From the NCBI GenBank assembly GCA_937864205.1, contig CALMJB010000097.1:1-12830 (forward strand): a stretch of 12,830 nucleotides of DNA, read 5' to 3'. Shown one piece after another: positions 6,006-12,807 of this stretch. Positions within the stretch are counted from its first letter, which is position 1. Every line of letters begins with the position of its first letter. The position numbers and the translations under genes were made by a program. The DNA is from an uncultured Actinomycetes bacterium. Its GTDB lineage: Bacteria; Actinomycetota; Actinomycetes; Nanopelagicales; Nanopelagicaceae. Below the pieces are notes generated by a model. The model was given only the letters and a program-made list of their open reading frames with translations, had not been told where the DNA came from and searched no databases.

Positions 6006-6563
6006 TTATTTTTCTTGAAATGGGAATCCCAGCTCTTTTAAAAGCGCTCTTCCCTCTTCATCTGATTTTGCAGTGGTCACAATCGTGATATCCATTCCCC
6101 GAGTGCGATCAATCTTGTCTGGTTCGATCTCTGGAAATACAACTTGCTCAGTCAAACCAAATGTGTAGTTTCCATTTCCATCAAACTGTTTTGGTGAAAG
6201 TCCGCGGAAGTCGCGAATACGTGGCAGCGCGATTGAAAGCAAACGATCGGTGAACTCCCACATACGATCATTACGCAATGTCACATGTGCACCGATTGGT
6301 TGATTCTCGCGAAGTTTGAAGTTTGCAATCGCTTTCTTAGCCTTTGTTACCTGCGGTTTTTGACCAGTAATTGTGCTGAGATCTCGAATTGCACCTTCAA
6401 TTAATTTTGAATCGCGAGCAGCTTCGCCGACACCCATATTCACAACAACTTTAGTTAGCGTTGGAATTTGCATGACATTTTTGTAACCAAATTTGGTTTT
6501 CAAAGATGGTGCAACTTGAGTCTTATAACGATTCTTCAATCGCGGAGCATTAGTAGTTGCCAT
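6006..6563 (-). CDS. rplE: 50S ribosomal protein L5 (uL5)
   Basis: L5 binds 5S rRNA and contacts the P-site tRNA and the S13 bridge from the central protuberance. The 185-aa product has MQIPTLTKVVVNMGVGEA near the N-terminus, TGQKPQVTKAKKAIANFKLREN in the middle (about 67-88), and the signature DRLLSIALPRIRDFRGL (about 111-127). The ATG overlaps the rplX stop as TAATG. The length is normal. The gene is followed by a short AT-rich spacer before rpsZ with no clear structure. Confidence 0.97.
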   Translation of the reverse strand: MATTNAPRLKNRYKTQVAPSLKTKFGYKNVMQIPTLTKVVVNMGVGEAARDSKLIEGAIRDLSTITGQKPQVTKAKKAIANFKLRENQPIGAHVTLRNDRMWEFTDRLLSIALPRIRDFRGLSPKQFDGNGNYTFGLTEQVVFPEIEPDKIDRTRGMDITIVTTAKSDEEGRALLKELGFPFQEK

Positions 6564-6880
6564 TATGCATCCTTTCCAGAACGACGCGAGATTCGCACAT
6601 TGCGACCATCTTCGCCTTTGCGAGCACCGATGCGAGTGGCATTGCCATCGCCATCTACCAACATCACATTAGAAATATGAATTGGTGCTTCGACAGTGGT
6701 AATTCCGCCAACTTTTACACCGCGTTCGGTAGTTGATTCTTTGGTGTGACGCTTTACGCGATTTACACCTTCCACCAAAATGCGAGCACTTGGACGATCA
6801 ACTGCTAAAACAGTTCCGGATGTACCTTTATCTTTGCCGGCGATTACCAAAACTGTGTCACCTTTACGAATATTCGCCAT
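6563..6880 (-). CDS. rplX: 50S ribosomal protein L24 (uL24)
   Basis: L24 initiates 50S assembly by binding domain I of 23S rRNA and ends up near the peptide exit. The 105-aa product opens with the KOW motif (IRKGDTVLVIAGKDKGTSG, 4-22), then VNRVKRHTK (39-47), and ends in a basic tail. The ATG overlaps the rplN stop as TAATG and the gene's own stop overlaps the rplE start the same way. Nothing in it is unusual. Confidence 0.97.
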   Translation of the reverse strand: MANIRKGDTVLVIAGKDKGTSGTVLAVDRPSARILVEGVNRVKRHTKESTTERGVKVGGITTVEAPIHISNVMLVDGDGNATRIGARKGEDGRNVRISRRSGKDA

Positions 6881-7248
6881 TACAAAACCTCCGGTGCTAA
6901 CGAAATAATCTTCATAAATCTTTTATCACGAAGTTCGCGCGCAACTGGTCCGAAGATACGAGTGCCACGTGGTTCGCCATCATCTTTTAAAATCACAGCG
7001 GCGTTCTCATCAAAGCGAATGTATGAACCATCTGGGCGACGGTTTTCTTTAACGGTACGAACAATCACCGCTTTAACAACCTCACCTTTTTTAACTTGGC
7101 CACCTGGAATTGCATCTTTCACCGAACAAACGATGATGTCGCCAATTCCAGCGTAACGACGGGAAGATCCGCCGAGCACGCGGATGCACAAAAGTTCACG
7201 TGCTCCGGTGTTATCGGCGACTCTAAGTCGCGACTCTTGTTGAATCAT
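6880..7248 (-). CDS. rplN: 50S ribosomal protein L14 (uL14)
   Basis: L14 lies at the subunit interface, contacts 16S helix 14 in bridge B8 and is the docking point of the silencing factor RsfS. The 122-aa product is full length and very conserved: MIQQESRLRVADNTGAREL at the start, then SVKDAIPGGQVKKGEVVKAV and the GTRIFGPVARELR signature near the C-terminus. In many bacteria rplN begins a separate spc operon; here its ATG is only 5 nt after the rpsQ stop with no room for a promoter or terminator, so S10 and spc appear to be one transcription unit. Confidence 0.98.
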   Translation of the reverse strand: MIQQESRLRVADNTGARELLCIRVLGGSSRRYAGIGDIIVCSVKDAIPGGQVKKGEVVKAVIVRTVKENRRPDGSYIRFDENAAVILKDDGEPRGTRIFGPVARELRDKRFMKIISLAPEVL

Positions 7249-7253
7249 TTCGG

Positions 7254-7520
7254 TTACTTCGCCTTCTCAATAATCTTTACAACGCGCCAACGTTTTGTGG
7301 CAGAAAGTGGTCTGGTTTCCATAATCAAAACTCGATCGCCAATTCCGGCGCTGTTGTCTTCATCATGTGCCTTCAATTTGGTTGCGTGTGTCATAACTTT
7401 TCCGTACAAACCATGCTTAACACGATCTTGAATTGAGACCACGACGGTTTTATCCATCTTGTCGCTGGTAACGATTCCTTCGCGAGTTTTTCGGAAGTTG
7501 CGCTTTACTGAATTACTCAT
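7254..7520 (-). CDS. rpsQ: 30S ribosomal protein S17 (uS17)
   Basis: S17 is a primary 16S rRNA-binding protein of the 30S body with an OB fold. The 88-aa product contains RKTREGIVTSDKMDKTVVV (10-28), the RVKHGLYGKVMTHATKLKAHDE region and the IGDRVLIMETRPLSATKRWRVV signature. The ATG overlaps the rpmC stop as ATGA. It is the last gene of the classical S10 cluster, but transcription probably runs straight on into rplN. Confidence 0.97.
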   Translation of the reverse strand: MSNSVKRNFRKTREGIVTSDKMDKTVVVSIQDRVKHGLYGKVMTHATKLKAHDEDNSAGIGDRVLIMETRPLSATKRWRVVKIIEKAK

Positions 7521-7732
7521 GCTGCGCCTCCGATTCCAAGTTCGCGTTCACGTAGCAATGTATAAATCTGGGCAATCTCTTTTTTCACTGCGCTCAAGCG
7601 ACCATGACTTTCAAGTTGACCAGTAGCTGCTTGGAAACGAAGGTTGAATAACTCTTCCTTCAATTCCCGCACCTTGTTGGTTAGTTCTTCAGTGGCCATC
7701 GCCCGTAAAGATTCAATTGTTGTCTTAGCCAT
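7517..7732 (-). CDS. rpmC: 50S ribosomal protein L29 (uL29)
   Basis: L29 is a two-helix protein at the exit of the peptide tunnel, part of the docking site for trigger factor and SRP with L23. The 71-aa product reads MAKTTIESLRAM, then ELKEELFNLRFQAATGQLES, the family signature, and VKKEIAQIYTLLRERE. The open frame continues ten codons upstream inside rplP, but the family start is MAKTTI; its ATG shares bases with the rplP stop (TAATG), with GAAGAGAT in the rplP tail as a weak ribosome binding site. Its stop overlaps the rpsQ start. Confidence 0.96.
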   Translation of the reverse strand: MAKTTIESLRAMATEELTNKVRELKEELFNLRFQAATGQLESHGRLSAVKKEIAQIYTLLRERELGIGGAA

Positions 7733-8145
7733 TAGATCTCCTCTCGCGCAACGATGCGGCACTTCATAGGTAATTTGTGCATCGCGCGGGTTAATGCTGC
7801 GTTAGCAATATCTAGAGTTACGCCAGAAATTTCAAACATAACGCGTCCTGGTTTCACATTTGCAATCCACCATTCCGGTGAACCTTTACCAGAACCCATA
7901 CGAGTTTCTGCTGGTTTTTTAGTCAATGGAACATCTGGATAAATATTGATCCAAACTTTTCCACCACGTTTTACATATCGGGTCATCGCAATACGAGCCG
8001 CTTCGATTTGTCGGTTTGTGACATAAGCAGGTTCCATTGCTTGAATTCCATAATCACCAAATGCAACGCTGGTGCCGCCTTTAGAACGACCACCACGTTT
8101 TGGATGATGTTGTTTACGGTGTTTAACTCGACGTGGAATTAACAT
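7732..8145 (-). CDS. rplP: 50S ribosomal protein L16 (uL16)
   Basis: L16 sits near the A-site tRNA and completes the functional core of the 50S subunit. The 137-aa product begins MLIPRRVKHRKQHHPKRGG and has the hallmark segments TNRQIEAARIAMTRYVKRGGK (43-63) and RMGSGKGSPEWWIANVKPGR (82-101). Both ends overlap the neighbours by TAATG, with rpsC upstream and rpmC downstream. The length equals the family norm. Confidence 0.98.
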   Translation of the reverse strand: MLIPRRVKHRKQHHPKRGGRSKGGTSVAFGDYGIQAMEPAYVTNRQIEAARIAMTRYVKRGGKVWINIYPDVPLTKKPAETRMGSGKGSPEWWIANVKPGRVMFEISGVTLDIANAALTRAMHKLPMKCRIVAREEI

Positions 8146-8948
8146 TAGTTAGCTCCTCCGTTTGAATTTTCCGATGAACTTTCGGTCGCGGTATTTTGTT
8201 CAGCCGCTCTTTGTTCAACTGTTGTAGTTGTAACTTCACCGCGCGGTGCTCTTGGTGCACGAGTGCGAGATGGTTTTGGTGCTTTTGCTGCTGCTAGTGC
8301 TGCGGCGGCGCGCTCGGCACGAGATTCAATAACTTCACCTTTATATATCCACGCTTTAACACCTAAACGACCAAATGTGGTGTGTGCTTCAGCAAATCCG
8401 TAATCAATATCGGCGCGCAATGTATGCAACGGAACTCGGCCTTCGCGATAAAACTCAGAGCGCGACATTTCTGCGCCACCTAAACGACCACCGCACTGCA
8501 CGCGAATTCCTTGCGCGCCAGCTTTCAAAGCGGTCTGCATTCCTTTACGCATTGCGCGACGGAATGAAACACGGGCAGCTAATTGCTCTGCGATTCCTTG
8601 TGCGACTAATTGCGCATCGGTCTCTGGATTCTTAACTTCCAAAATATTTAACTGAACCTGCTTGCCGGTTAATTTCTCTAAATCAAGGCGAAGTTTGTCG
8701 GCTTCTTGCCCACGACGACCGATAACAATTCCGGGGCGGGCAGTATGTAAATCGATACGAACTTTTTCGCGGGTGCGTTCGATTTCAATTCGAGCAACAC
8801 CAGCACGTTCCATTTTCTTCGCCATCAATTTACGAATTTGAATATCTTCCTTCACATAAGCGCCGTATAACTTGTCGGCATACCAACGTGATTTGAAATC
8901 TGTGGTGATTCCTAGGCGGAAGCCATGTGGGTTAATTTTTTGACCCAT
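8145..8948 (-). CDS. rpsC: 30S ribosomal protein S3 (uS3) with long C-terminal tail
   Basis: S3 lines the mRNA entry channel on the 30S head and takes part in mRNA unwinding. The 267-aa product has the N-terminal MGQKINPHGFRLGI, a KH domain with the GRRG loop at 77-80, and the C-terminal domain with IRVQCGGRLGGAEMSRSE at about 148-165. The basic residues matching the helicase site are R130, R131 and K135. Beyond about residue 215 runs a tail first Ala/Pro/Arg-rich, then Ser/Thr/Asn/Glu-rich, absent in E. coli (233 aa) but usual in actinobacteria. Both ends overlap neighbours by TAATG. Confidence 0.97.
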   Translation of the reverse strand: MGQKINPHGFRLGITTDFKSRWYADKLYGAYVKEDIQIRKLMAKKMERAGVARIEIERTREKVRIDLHTARPGIVIGRRGQEADKLRLDLEKLTGKQVQLNILEVKNPETDAQLVAQGIAEQLAARVSFRRAMRKGMQTALKAGAQGIRVQCGGRLGGAEMSRSEFYREGRVPLHTLRADIDYGFAEAHTTFGRLGVKAWIYKGEVIESRAERAAAALAAAKAPKPSRTRAPRAPRGEVTTTTVEQRAAEQNTATESSSENSNGGAN

Positions 8949-9565
8949 TATTTCGCCTCCCCTTCTTTACTTTTTAAAGTCTCTGTCCCGGTTGCTTTTT
9001 TAGCGCTGGTTTTTTTCGCCGCAGATTTAGTTGCGGAAGCTTTCTTAGTAGTTGCCTTCTTCGCGGCTGCTGGTTTTGCCGTTACTTTCTCAGTTGAATC
9101 TGATTTCTTTTGCGATAAATCATCATCGGCTTTAGTTTTTGTAACTAACTTCTTTTTGCCAGCTTTTAAATTTAAATTGGTACGGAATTTACGATCATCA
9201 GAGAGCGTGATGGTAATTTGGCTAGAGCGCTTATTAATTGGATAACCACGACCCTGCGCACGCGCCCGGAAGCGTTTCATAGTGAAACCTTCATCAACTA
9301 GTGCTTCAACTACCCAAAGTTGGGAAGCATCCCGCAGTCCTGGATTAGATTGTTTTGCATTTGCCACTGCAGATGAAATCAAATCGTAAATTGCTTTTCC
9401 TAATTCTGGTTGATTTGCAAAGCGCATCATGTTTAATGCCAAATCAGCGCGTTGGCCACGAACTAAATCGACCACGCGACGAGATTTTTGTGGAGTTGCG
9501 CGGAAGCCACGCAACTGTGCGCGCGAGACGATTGCGTTAGTAGAAGAAATTTGAGAATTACTCAC
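8948..9565 (-). CDS. rplV: 50S ribosomal protein L22 (uL22) with Lys/Ala-rich tail
   Basis: L22 spans the 50S subunit, and its long beta-hairpin lines the peptide exit tunnel. The core (about 11-122) carries RGFRATPQKSRRVVDLVRG at 19-37 and the hairpin GFTMKRFRARAQGRGYP at 93-109. The remaining 80 residues form a histone-like tail rich in Lys, Ala, Thr and Ser (KKATTKKASATK, SAAKKTSAKK), giving 205 aa against about 110 in E. coli; mycobacteria have a similar though shorter tail. The start is a GTG (9563-9565) lying inside rpsS, overlapping it by 8 nt, with AAAGGCGG upstream. The stop overlaps rpsC by TAATG. Confidence 0.96.
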   Translation of the reverse strand: MSNSQISSTNAIVSRAQLRGFRATPQKSRRVVDLVRGQRADLALNMMRFANQPELGKAIYDLISSAVANAKQSNPGLRDASQLWVVEALVDEGFTMKRFRARAQGRGYPINKRSSQITITLSDDRKFRTNLNLKAGKKKLVTKTKADDDLSQKKSDSTEKVTAKPAAAKKATTKKASATKSAAKKTSAKKATGTETLKSKEGEAK

Positions 9566-9845
9566 TTGCGACTACCGCCTTTGAATCTGCTTTTGAGTGT
9601 CCTTTGAAAGTTCTAGTTGGAGCAAACTCGCCCAGGCGATGACCAATCATCGCTTCAGTTACATAAACTGGAACATGTTTGCGACCATCATGCACCGCAA
9701 TCGTGTGACCAATCATTGATGGAATTATCAAAGAACGACGTGACCAAGTTTTGATCACATTCTTAGTGTTCTTTGCATTCTGCTCATCTACTTTTTTAAG
9801 TAAATGATCATCCACAAATGGGCCCTTCTTTAAACTGCGTGCCAT
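9558..9845 (-). CDS. rpsS: 30S ribosomal protein S19 (uS19)
   Basis: S19 lies in the 30S head next to S13 and reaches toward the A-site tRNA. The 95-aa product starts MARSLKKGPFVDDHLLKKV and contains IKTWSRRSLIIPSMIGHTIAVHDGR and the GHRLGEFAPTRTFKGH signature. The ATG has GAGAGG about 9 nt upstream, in a 30-nt spacer behind rplB. The last codons overlap the GTG start of rplV by 8 nt, which argues for coupled translation. Confidence 0.98.
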   Translation of the reverse strand: MARSLKKGPFVDDHLLKKVDEQNAKNTKNVIKTWSRRSLIIPSMIGHTIAVHDGRKHVPVYVTEAMIGHRLGEFAPTRTFKGHSKADSKAVVASE

Positions 9846-9875
9846 TCTTTATTACCTCTCGTGACTTACTTCTGA

Positions 9876-10709
9876 TTAACGCTTCTTGTTTGATTTACGA
9901 CGACGCACGATCATGGAATCGCTTGCCTTCTTTTTACGGGTACGAATTTCTGGCTTACCCCATGGAGAAACCGGATGACGTCCACCTGAGGATTTACCCT
10001 CACCGCCACCTAGTGGGTGATCAACTGGGTTCATAACAACTCCGCGAACTGAAGGACGCTTGCCCTTCCAACGCATACGACCAGCTTTTCCATAATTAAT
10101 ATTTGATTGTTCAGCATTTCCAACCACGCCAACGGTTGCGCGACAACGCACATCAACATTTCTAATTTCACCTGATGGCATACGAAGTTGTGCGTATGGT
10201 CCATCTTTTGCAACTAATTGCACACCAGCTCCGGCAGAGCGACCAATTTTCGCGCCAGCACCAGGACGTAATTCAATTGCATGCACCATAGTTCCAACTG
10301 GAATATTGCGCAGCGGAAGATTATTGCCAGGTTTGATATCTGCAGATGGTCCATTTTCAACAGTCATACCTTGTTGCAAACCATCTGGCGCGATGATGTA
10401 ACGCTTTTCGCCATCGGCAAAGTGCAACAACGCGATTCGAGAGGTGCGATTTGGATCGTATTCGATGTGTGCAACTTTGGCTGGCACACCATCTTTATCG
10501 TTGCGAATGAAATCAACCAATCTGTATGCACGCTTGTGACCGCCACCTTGATGACGAGTTGTAACGCGGCCAGTTGCATTGCGTCCACCCTTGCGATTTA
10601 CCGGGCGAATCAAAGATTTTTCTGGAGTGGTGCGGGTAATTTCAGCAAAATCTGGAACGCTTGCGCCACGTTGACCTGGTGTGGTCGGTTTCAAACTACG
10701 AAGTGCCAT
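9876..10709 (-). CDS. rplB: 50S ribosomal protein L2 (uL2)
   Basis: L2 is one of the most conserved 50S proteins; it binds domain IV of 23S rRNA beside the peptidyl transferase centre and forms bridge B7b. Signatures include LKPTTPGQRG, GRVTTRHQGGGHKRAYRLVDF, IEYDPNRTSRIALL and IKPGNNLPLRNIPVGTMVH. Two ATGs are adjacent (10712 and 10709). I chose the second because AGGGAG then sits 6 nt upstream rather than 3 and the family starts MA(I/L)R; this gives 277 aa. Odd point: the segment normally DHPHGGGEG reads DHPLGGGEG here, so the second His is Leu (codon CTA, 10011-10013), while the first His is kept. Confidence 0.97.
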   Translation of the reverse strand: MALRSLKPTTPGQRGASVPDFAEITRTTPEKSLIRPVNRKGGRNATGRVTTRHQGGGHKRAYRLVDFIRNDKDGVPAKVAHIEYDPNRTSRIALLHFADGEKRYIIAPDGLQQGMTVENGPSADIKPGNNLPLRNIPVGTMVHAIELRPGAGAKIGRSAGAGVQLVAKDGPYAQLRMPSGEIRNVDVRCRATVGVVGNAEQSNINYGKAGRMRWKGKRPSVRGVVMNPVDHPLGGGEGKSSGGRHPVSPWGKPEIRTRKKKASDSMIVRRRKSNKKR

Positions 10710-10738
10710 CATCTGCTCCCTTTAATTTCCAATCTCGA

Positions 10739-11032
10739 TTAAGAGACTGGACCTCCGAAAATATCGATGCGACTGCCAGCGGCAACTTCAACAATTGCGC
10801 GCTTAGTATCTTTTCGCTTGCCAATTCCAATCAAAGTACGTTTGCGTTTTCCAGAACGATTCAAAGTATTTACATTCACAACTTTTACGCCAAATACTTT
10901 CTCAACTGCAATTTTGATCTCAGTTTTATTTGCATCTGGTGCTACCAAGAATGTGTACTTATTTTGATCAAGCAATGAGTAAGACTTCTCGGAAACAACC
11001 GGTGCTAATAGGACATCGCGATAATTTTTCAC
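10739..11032 (-). CDS. rplW: 50S ribosomal protein L23 (uL23)
   Basis: L23 sits at the tunnel exit and is the main ribosomal contact for trigger factor and SRP. The 97-aa product has YRDVLLAPVVSEKSYSLL at the start, the KYTFLVAPDANKTEIKIAVEKVFGV signature (25-49) and the basic loop SGKRKRTLIGIGKRKDTKRAIV. The start codon is GTG (11030-11032), overlapping the rplD stop as GTGA. No ATG is available before the conserved region. The length is normal. Confidence 0.96.
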   Translation of the reverse strand: MKNYRDVLLAPVVSEKSYSLLDQNKYTFLVAPDANKTEIKIAVEKVFGVKVVNVNTLNRSGKRKRTLIGIGKRKDTKRAIVEVAAGSRIDIFGGPVS

Positions 11033-11712
11033 GCTACGACCTCGCTCTCTCGGGCAACTGCGACTGCGCCTTTACCTTTAGTTGGTCCGGCAATGAATTC
11101 TTTGATGGCAGTTTCGGAAAAGACCACATCATCGCTAACAATTACATCGTAAGCATTCAATTGATCATTCACGATTAAATGCACATCATCAGAGTTACGA
11201 AGTGCGCGCCATGCTGGATCTTCATTACGAGATAACACCACTAAAACTTTTTTGCGATCTGAAAATTGTCTAACTGCAGTTAAAGCGGTCTTGGTTACCG
11301 GCGCATCGCCAACTTGATCTACTAATCCAGTTACAACATGAATTCGATCGGCGCGTTGACGATCAGAAAGTGCACCACGTAATGCAGCAGCAATCATTTT
11401 CTTTGGAGTGCGTTGATCGTATTTGCGCGGTACTGGACCTTGAGAAATTCCACCATGACGTTGGTTTGGTGAACGGGTTGATCCCTGACGGGCACGACCA
11501 GTTCCCTTTTGTTTGAATGGTTTCTTTCCACCACCACTAACCTCGCCACGATTTTTTGCTTTATGTGTACCAGCACGAGCTGCTGCTAATTGCGCAACCA
11601 CTACTTGATGAATCAATGGCACATTTGCTTGCACATCAAAAATATCTGCTGGTAAATCAATACTGCCAGTTGCTTTTCCGGTGGCATCTTTAATTTGTAC
11701 TTTAAGCGCCAT
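11029..11712 (-). CDS. rplD: 50S ribosomal protein L4 (uL4)
   Basis: L4 is an early-assembly 50S protein whose extended loop lines the peptide tunnel with L22; in E. coli it also represses the S10 operon through the mRNA leader. In the 227-aa product the tunnel loop is clear at about 56-98 (KNRGEVSGGGKKPFKQKGTG, then ARQGSTRSPNQRHGG), followed by PKKMIAAALRGALSDR. The C-terminal domain is of normal size with the usual VIVSDDVVFSETAIKEF. The ATG overlaps the rplC stop as TAATG. Whether it regulates this operon is unknown; the hairpin in the rpsJ leader would be the place to look. Confidence 0.97.
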   Translation of the reverse strand: MALKVQIKDATGKATGSIDLPADIFDVQANVPLIHQVVVAQLAAARAGTHKAKNRGEVSGGGKKPFKQKGTGRARQGSTRSPNQRHGGISQGPVPRKYDQRTPKKMIAAALRGALSDRQRADRIHVVTGLVDQVGDAPVTKTALTAVRQFSDRKKVLVVLSRNEDPAWRALRNSDDVHLIVNDQLNAYDVIVSDDVVFSETAIKEFIAGPTKGKGAVAVARESEVVA

Positions 11713-12395
11713 TACGCACCAACCTTTTCGCCAGCTACAGATTTGGCAGCGGTGCGCACAAAAATCACAGTTCCGATTGGACCGGGCACAGCGCCACGAA
11801 TCAAAATTGTGTTCTCTTGTGCATCAACGGAATGAACTAACAAATTCTGTGCAGTGACAGTGTCAACACCCATGCGACCCATCATTCGTTTTCCTTTGAA
11901 AACGCGACCGGGAGTAGTTCTGTTACCAACTGAACCAGGCATGCGATGCTTCTTATCAACACCGTGTGCGGCACCAATTCCAGAAAAGCCATGGCGTTTC
12001 ATTACACCGGCAGTTCCTTTTCCACGAGATGTTCCGGTGGCATCGACTAAATCACCAGATTTGAAAACATCTGCTTTCAACTCTTGGCCAACGGTGTAAC
12101 CCTCAGTAGAAGAAATTCTTAATTCAGATAATTCTTTTCGTGGTGTAACTCCAGCTTTTGCAAATTGTCCGTTTGATGGTTTAGAAACTTTACGTGGATC
12201 AATCGCACCATATGCAAGTTGCACCGCGGTGTATCCATCTTTTTCAATTGTGCGAAGCGCGGTAACTACGCATGGGCCAGCGGAAATAACGGTAACTGGA
12301 ACAATGCGGTTTTGATCATCAAATACTTGAGTCATTCCTAATTTGGTGCCCAAAATTCCTTTAATGGCTGAGGATTTAGATTGAGTAGTTGTCAT
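11712..12395 (-). CDS. rplC: 50S ribosomal protein L3 (uL3)
   Basis: L3 is one of the first proteins to bind 23S rRNA, and its loop reaches the peptidyl transferase centre. The 227-aa product has GILGTKLGMTQVFDDQNRIVPVTVI near the start (about 14-38), VDATGTSRGKGTAGVMKRHGF (116-136) and the central HRMPGSVGNRTTPGRVFKGKRM region (151-172). The Gln that PrmB methylates in E. coli, within GQNQTPG as I recall, is Thr here (GNRTTPG). The N-terminus has a short polar extension (MTTTQSKSS). The ATG lies 11 nt after the rpsJ stop, with AAGGAAA as ribosome binding site. Confidence 0.98.
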   Translation of the reverse strand: MTTTQSKSSAIKGILGTKLGMTQVFDDQNRIVPVTVISAGPCVVTALRTIEKDGYTAVQLAYGAIDPRKVSKPSNGQFAKAGVTPRKELSELRISSTEGYTVGQELKADVFKSGDLVDATGTSRGKGTAGVMKRHGFSGIGAAHGVDKKHRMPGSVGNRTTPGRVFKGKRMMGRMGVDTVTAQNLLVHSVDAQENTILIRGAVPGPIGTVIFVRTAAKSVAGEKVGA

Positions 12396-12406
12396 TTCAA
12401 ATTTCC

Positions 12407-12715
12407 TTATAACTTAATCTCAATGTCCACGCCGGCTGGCAAATCAAGACGCATCAATGAATCAACAGTTTTAGGAGTTGGATCAATGATGTCAATCAAG
12501 CGCTTGTGTGTGCGCATCTCAAAATGCTCGCGACTATCTTTATATTTGTGCGGAGAGCGAATTACGCAATAAACATTTTTCTCAGTAGGCAGCGGAACTG
12601 GACCTGCGACAGTTGCGCCGGTGCGCTCGACGGTTTCGACGATCTTCTTCGCCGAGTTATCGATCACCTCGTGGTCGTAGGCCTTAAGCCGAATGCGGAT
12701 CTTTTGTCCCGCCAT
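12407..12715 (-). CDS. rpsJ: 30S ribosomal protein S10 (uS10), first gene of the cluster
   Basis: S10 is a 30S head protein that also acts as NusE in transcription antitermination. The 102-aa product starts MAGQKIRIRLKAYDHEVIDN and contains VAGPVPLPTEKNVYCVIRSP and HKYKDSREHFEMRTHKRLIDI, a stretch typical of actinobacterial S10. The ATG has AGAGGAGA about 6 nt upstream, a strong ribosome binding site. It is preceded by an A-rich leader with a long hairpin (12760-12807). In related genomes tuf usually lies upstream; nothing of it is seen in the remaining 115 bases. Confidence 0.98.
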   Translation of the reverse strand: MAGQKIRIRLKAYDHEVIDNSAKKIVETVERTGATVAGPVPLPTEKNVYCVIRSPHKYKDSREHFEMRTHKRLIDIIDPTPKTVDSLMRLDLPAGVDIEIKL

Positions 12716-12721
12716 TTGCTT

Positions 12722-12727
12722 CTCCTC
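12722..12727 (-). promoter_or_regulatory. Ribosome binding site of rpsJ
   Basis: GAGGAG (minus-strand reading) lies about 6 nt before the rpsJ ATG, next to a purine-rich stretch. It is one of the two strongest Shine-Dalgarno sequences in the window (the other is before rplO) and fixes the rpsJ start. Confidence 0.75.
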
Positions 12728-12759
12728 TAGTTTCTTTTTTTTCTTGCTTTGTTCTTTTA

Positions 12760-12807
12760 ACTTGAAGTTCAGACCGCTTACTTTTTAAAGCGGCCTGAAC
12801 TGCAAGT
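12760..12807 (-). promoter_or_regulatory. Long imperfect hairpin in the rpsJ leader
   Basis: Arms 12760-12779 and 12788-12807 pair over 20 positions around an 8-nt loop. Reading inward from the base: five pairs, one mismatch, seven pairs, one odd pair, six pairs. In the operon-sense RNA the odd pair (12773/12794) is a G-U wobble and the only mismatch is C opposite U; in the opposite-strand RNA both positions are true mismatches (A-C and A-G). It lies 44 nt before the rpsJ ATG. On this strand it is followed by an A-rich stretch, so it is not an intrinsic terminator for the operon direction. It may be a 5' leader stabiliser, a protein-binding leader (S10 operons are regulated by L4 in E. coli), or a terminator acting on the other strand. 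Confidence 0.7.

Noticed and set aside
7249..7253. Boundary between separate S10 and spc operons
   Set aside because: Only 5 nt separate the rpsQ stop from the rplN ATG; there is no space for a terminator and no sign of a promoter.
7733..7762. Upstream extension of rpmC by ten codons
   Set aside because: It lies in rplP in another frame; the family start MAKTTI overlaps the rplP stop as in several other pairs here.
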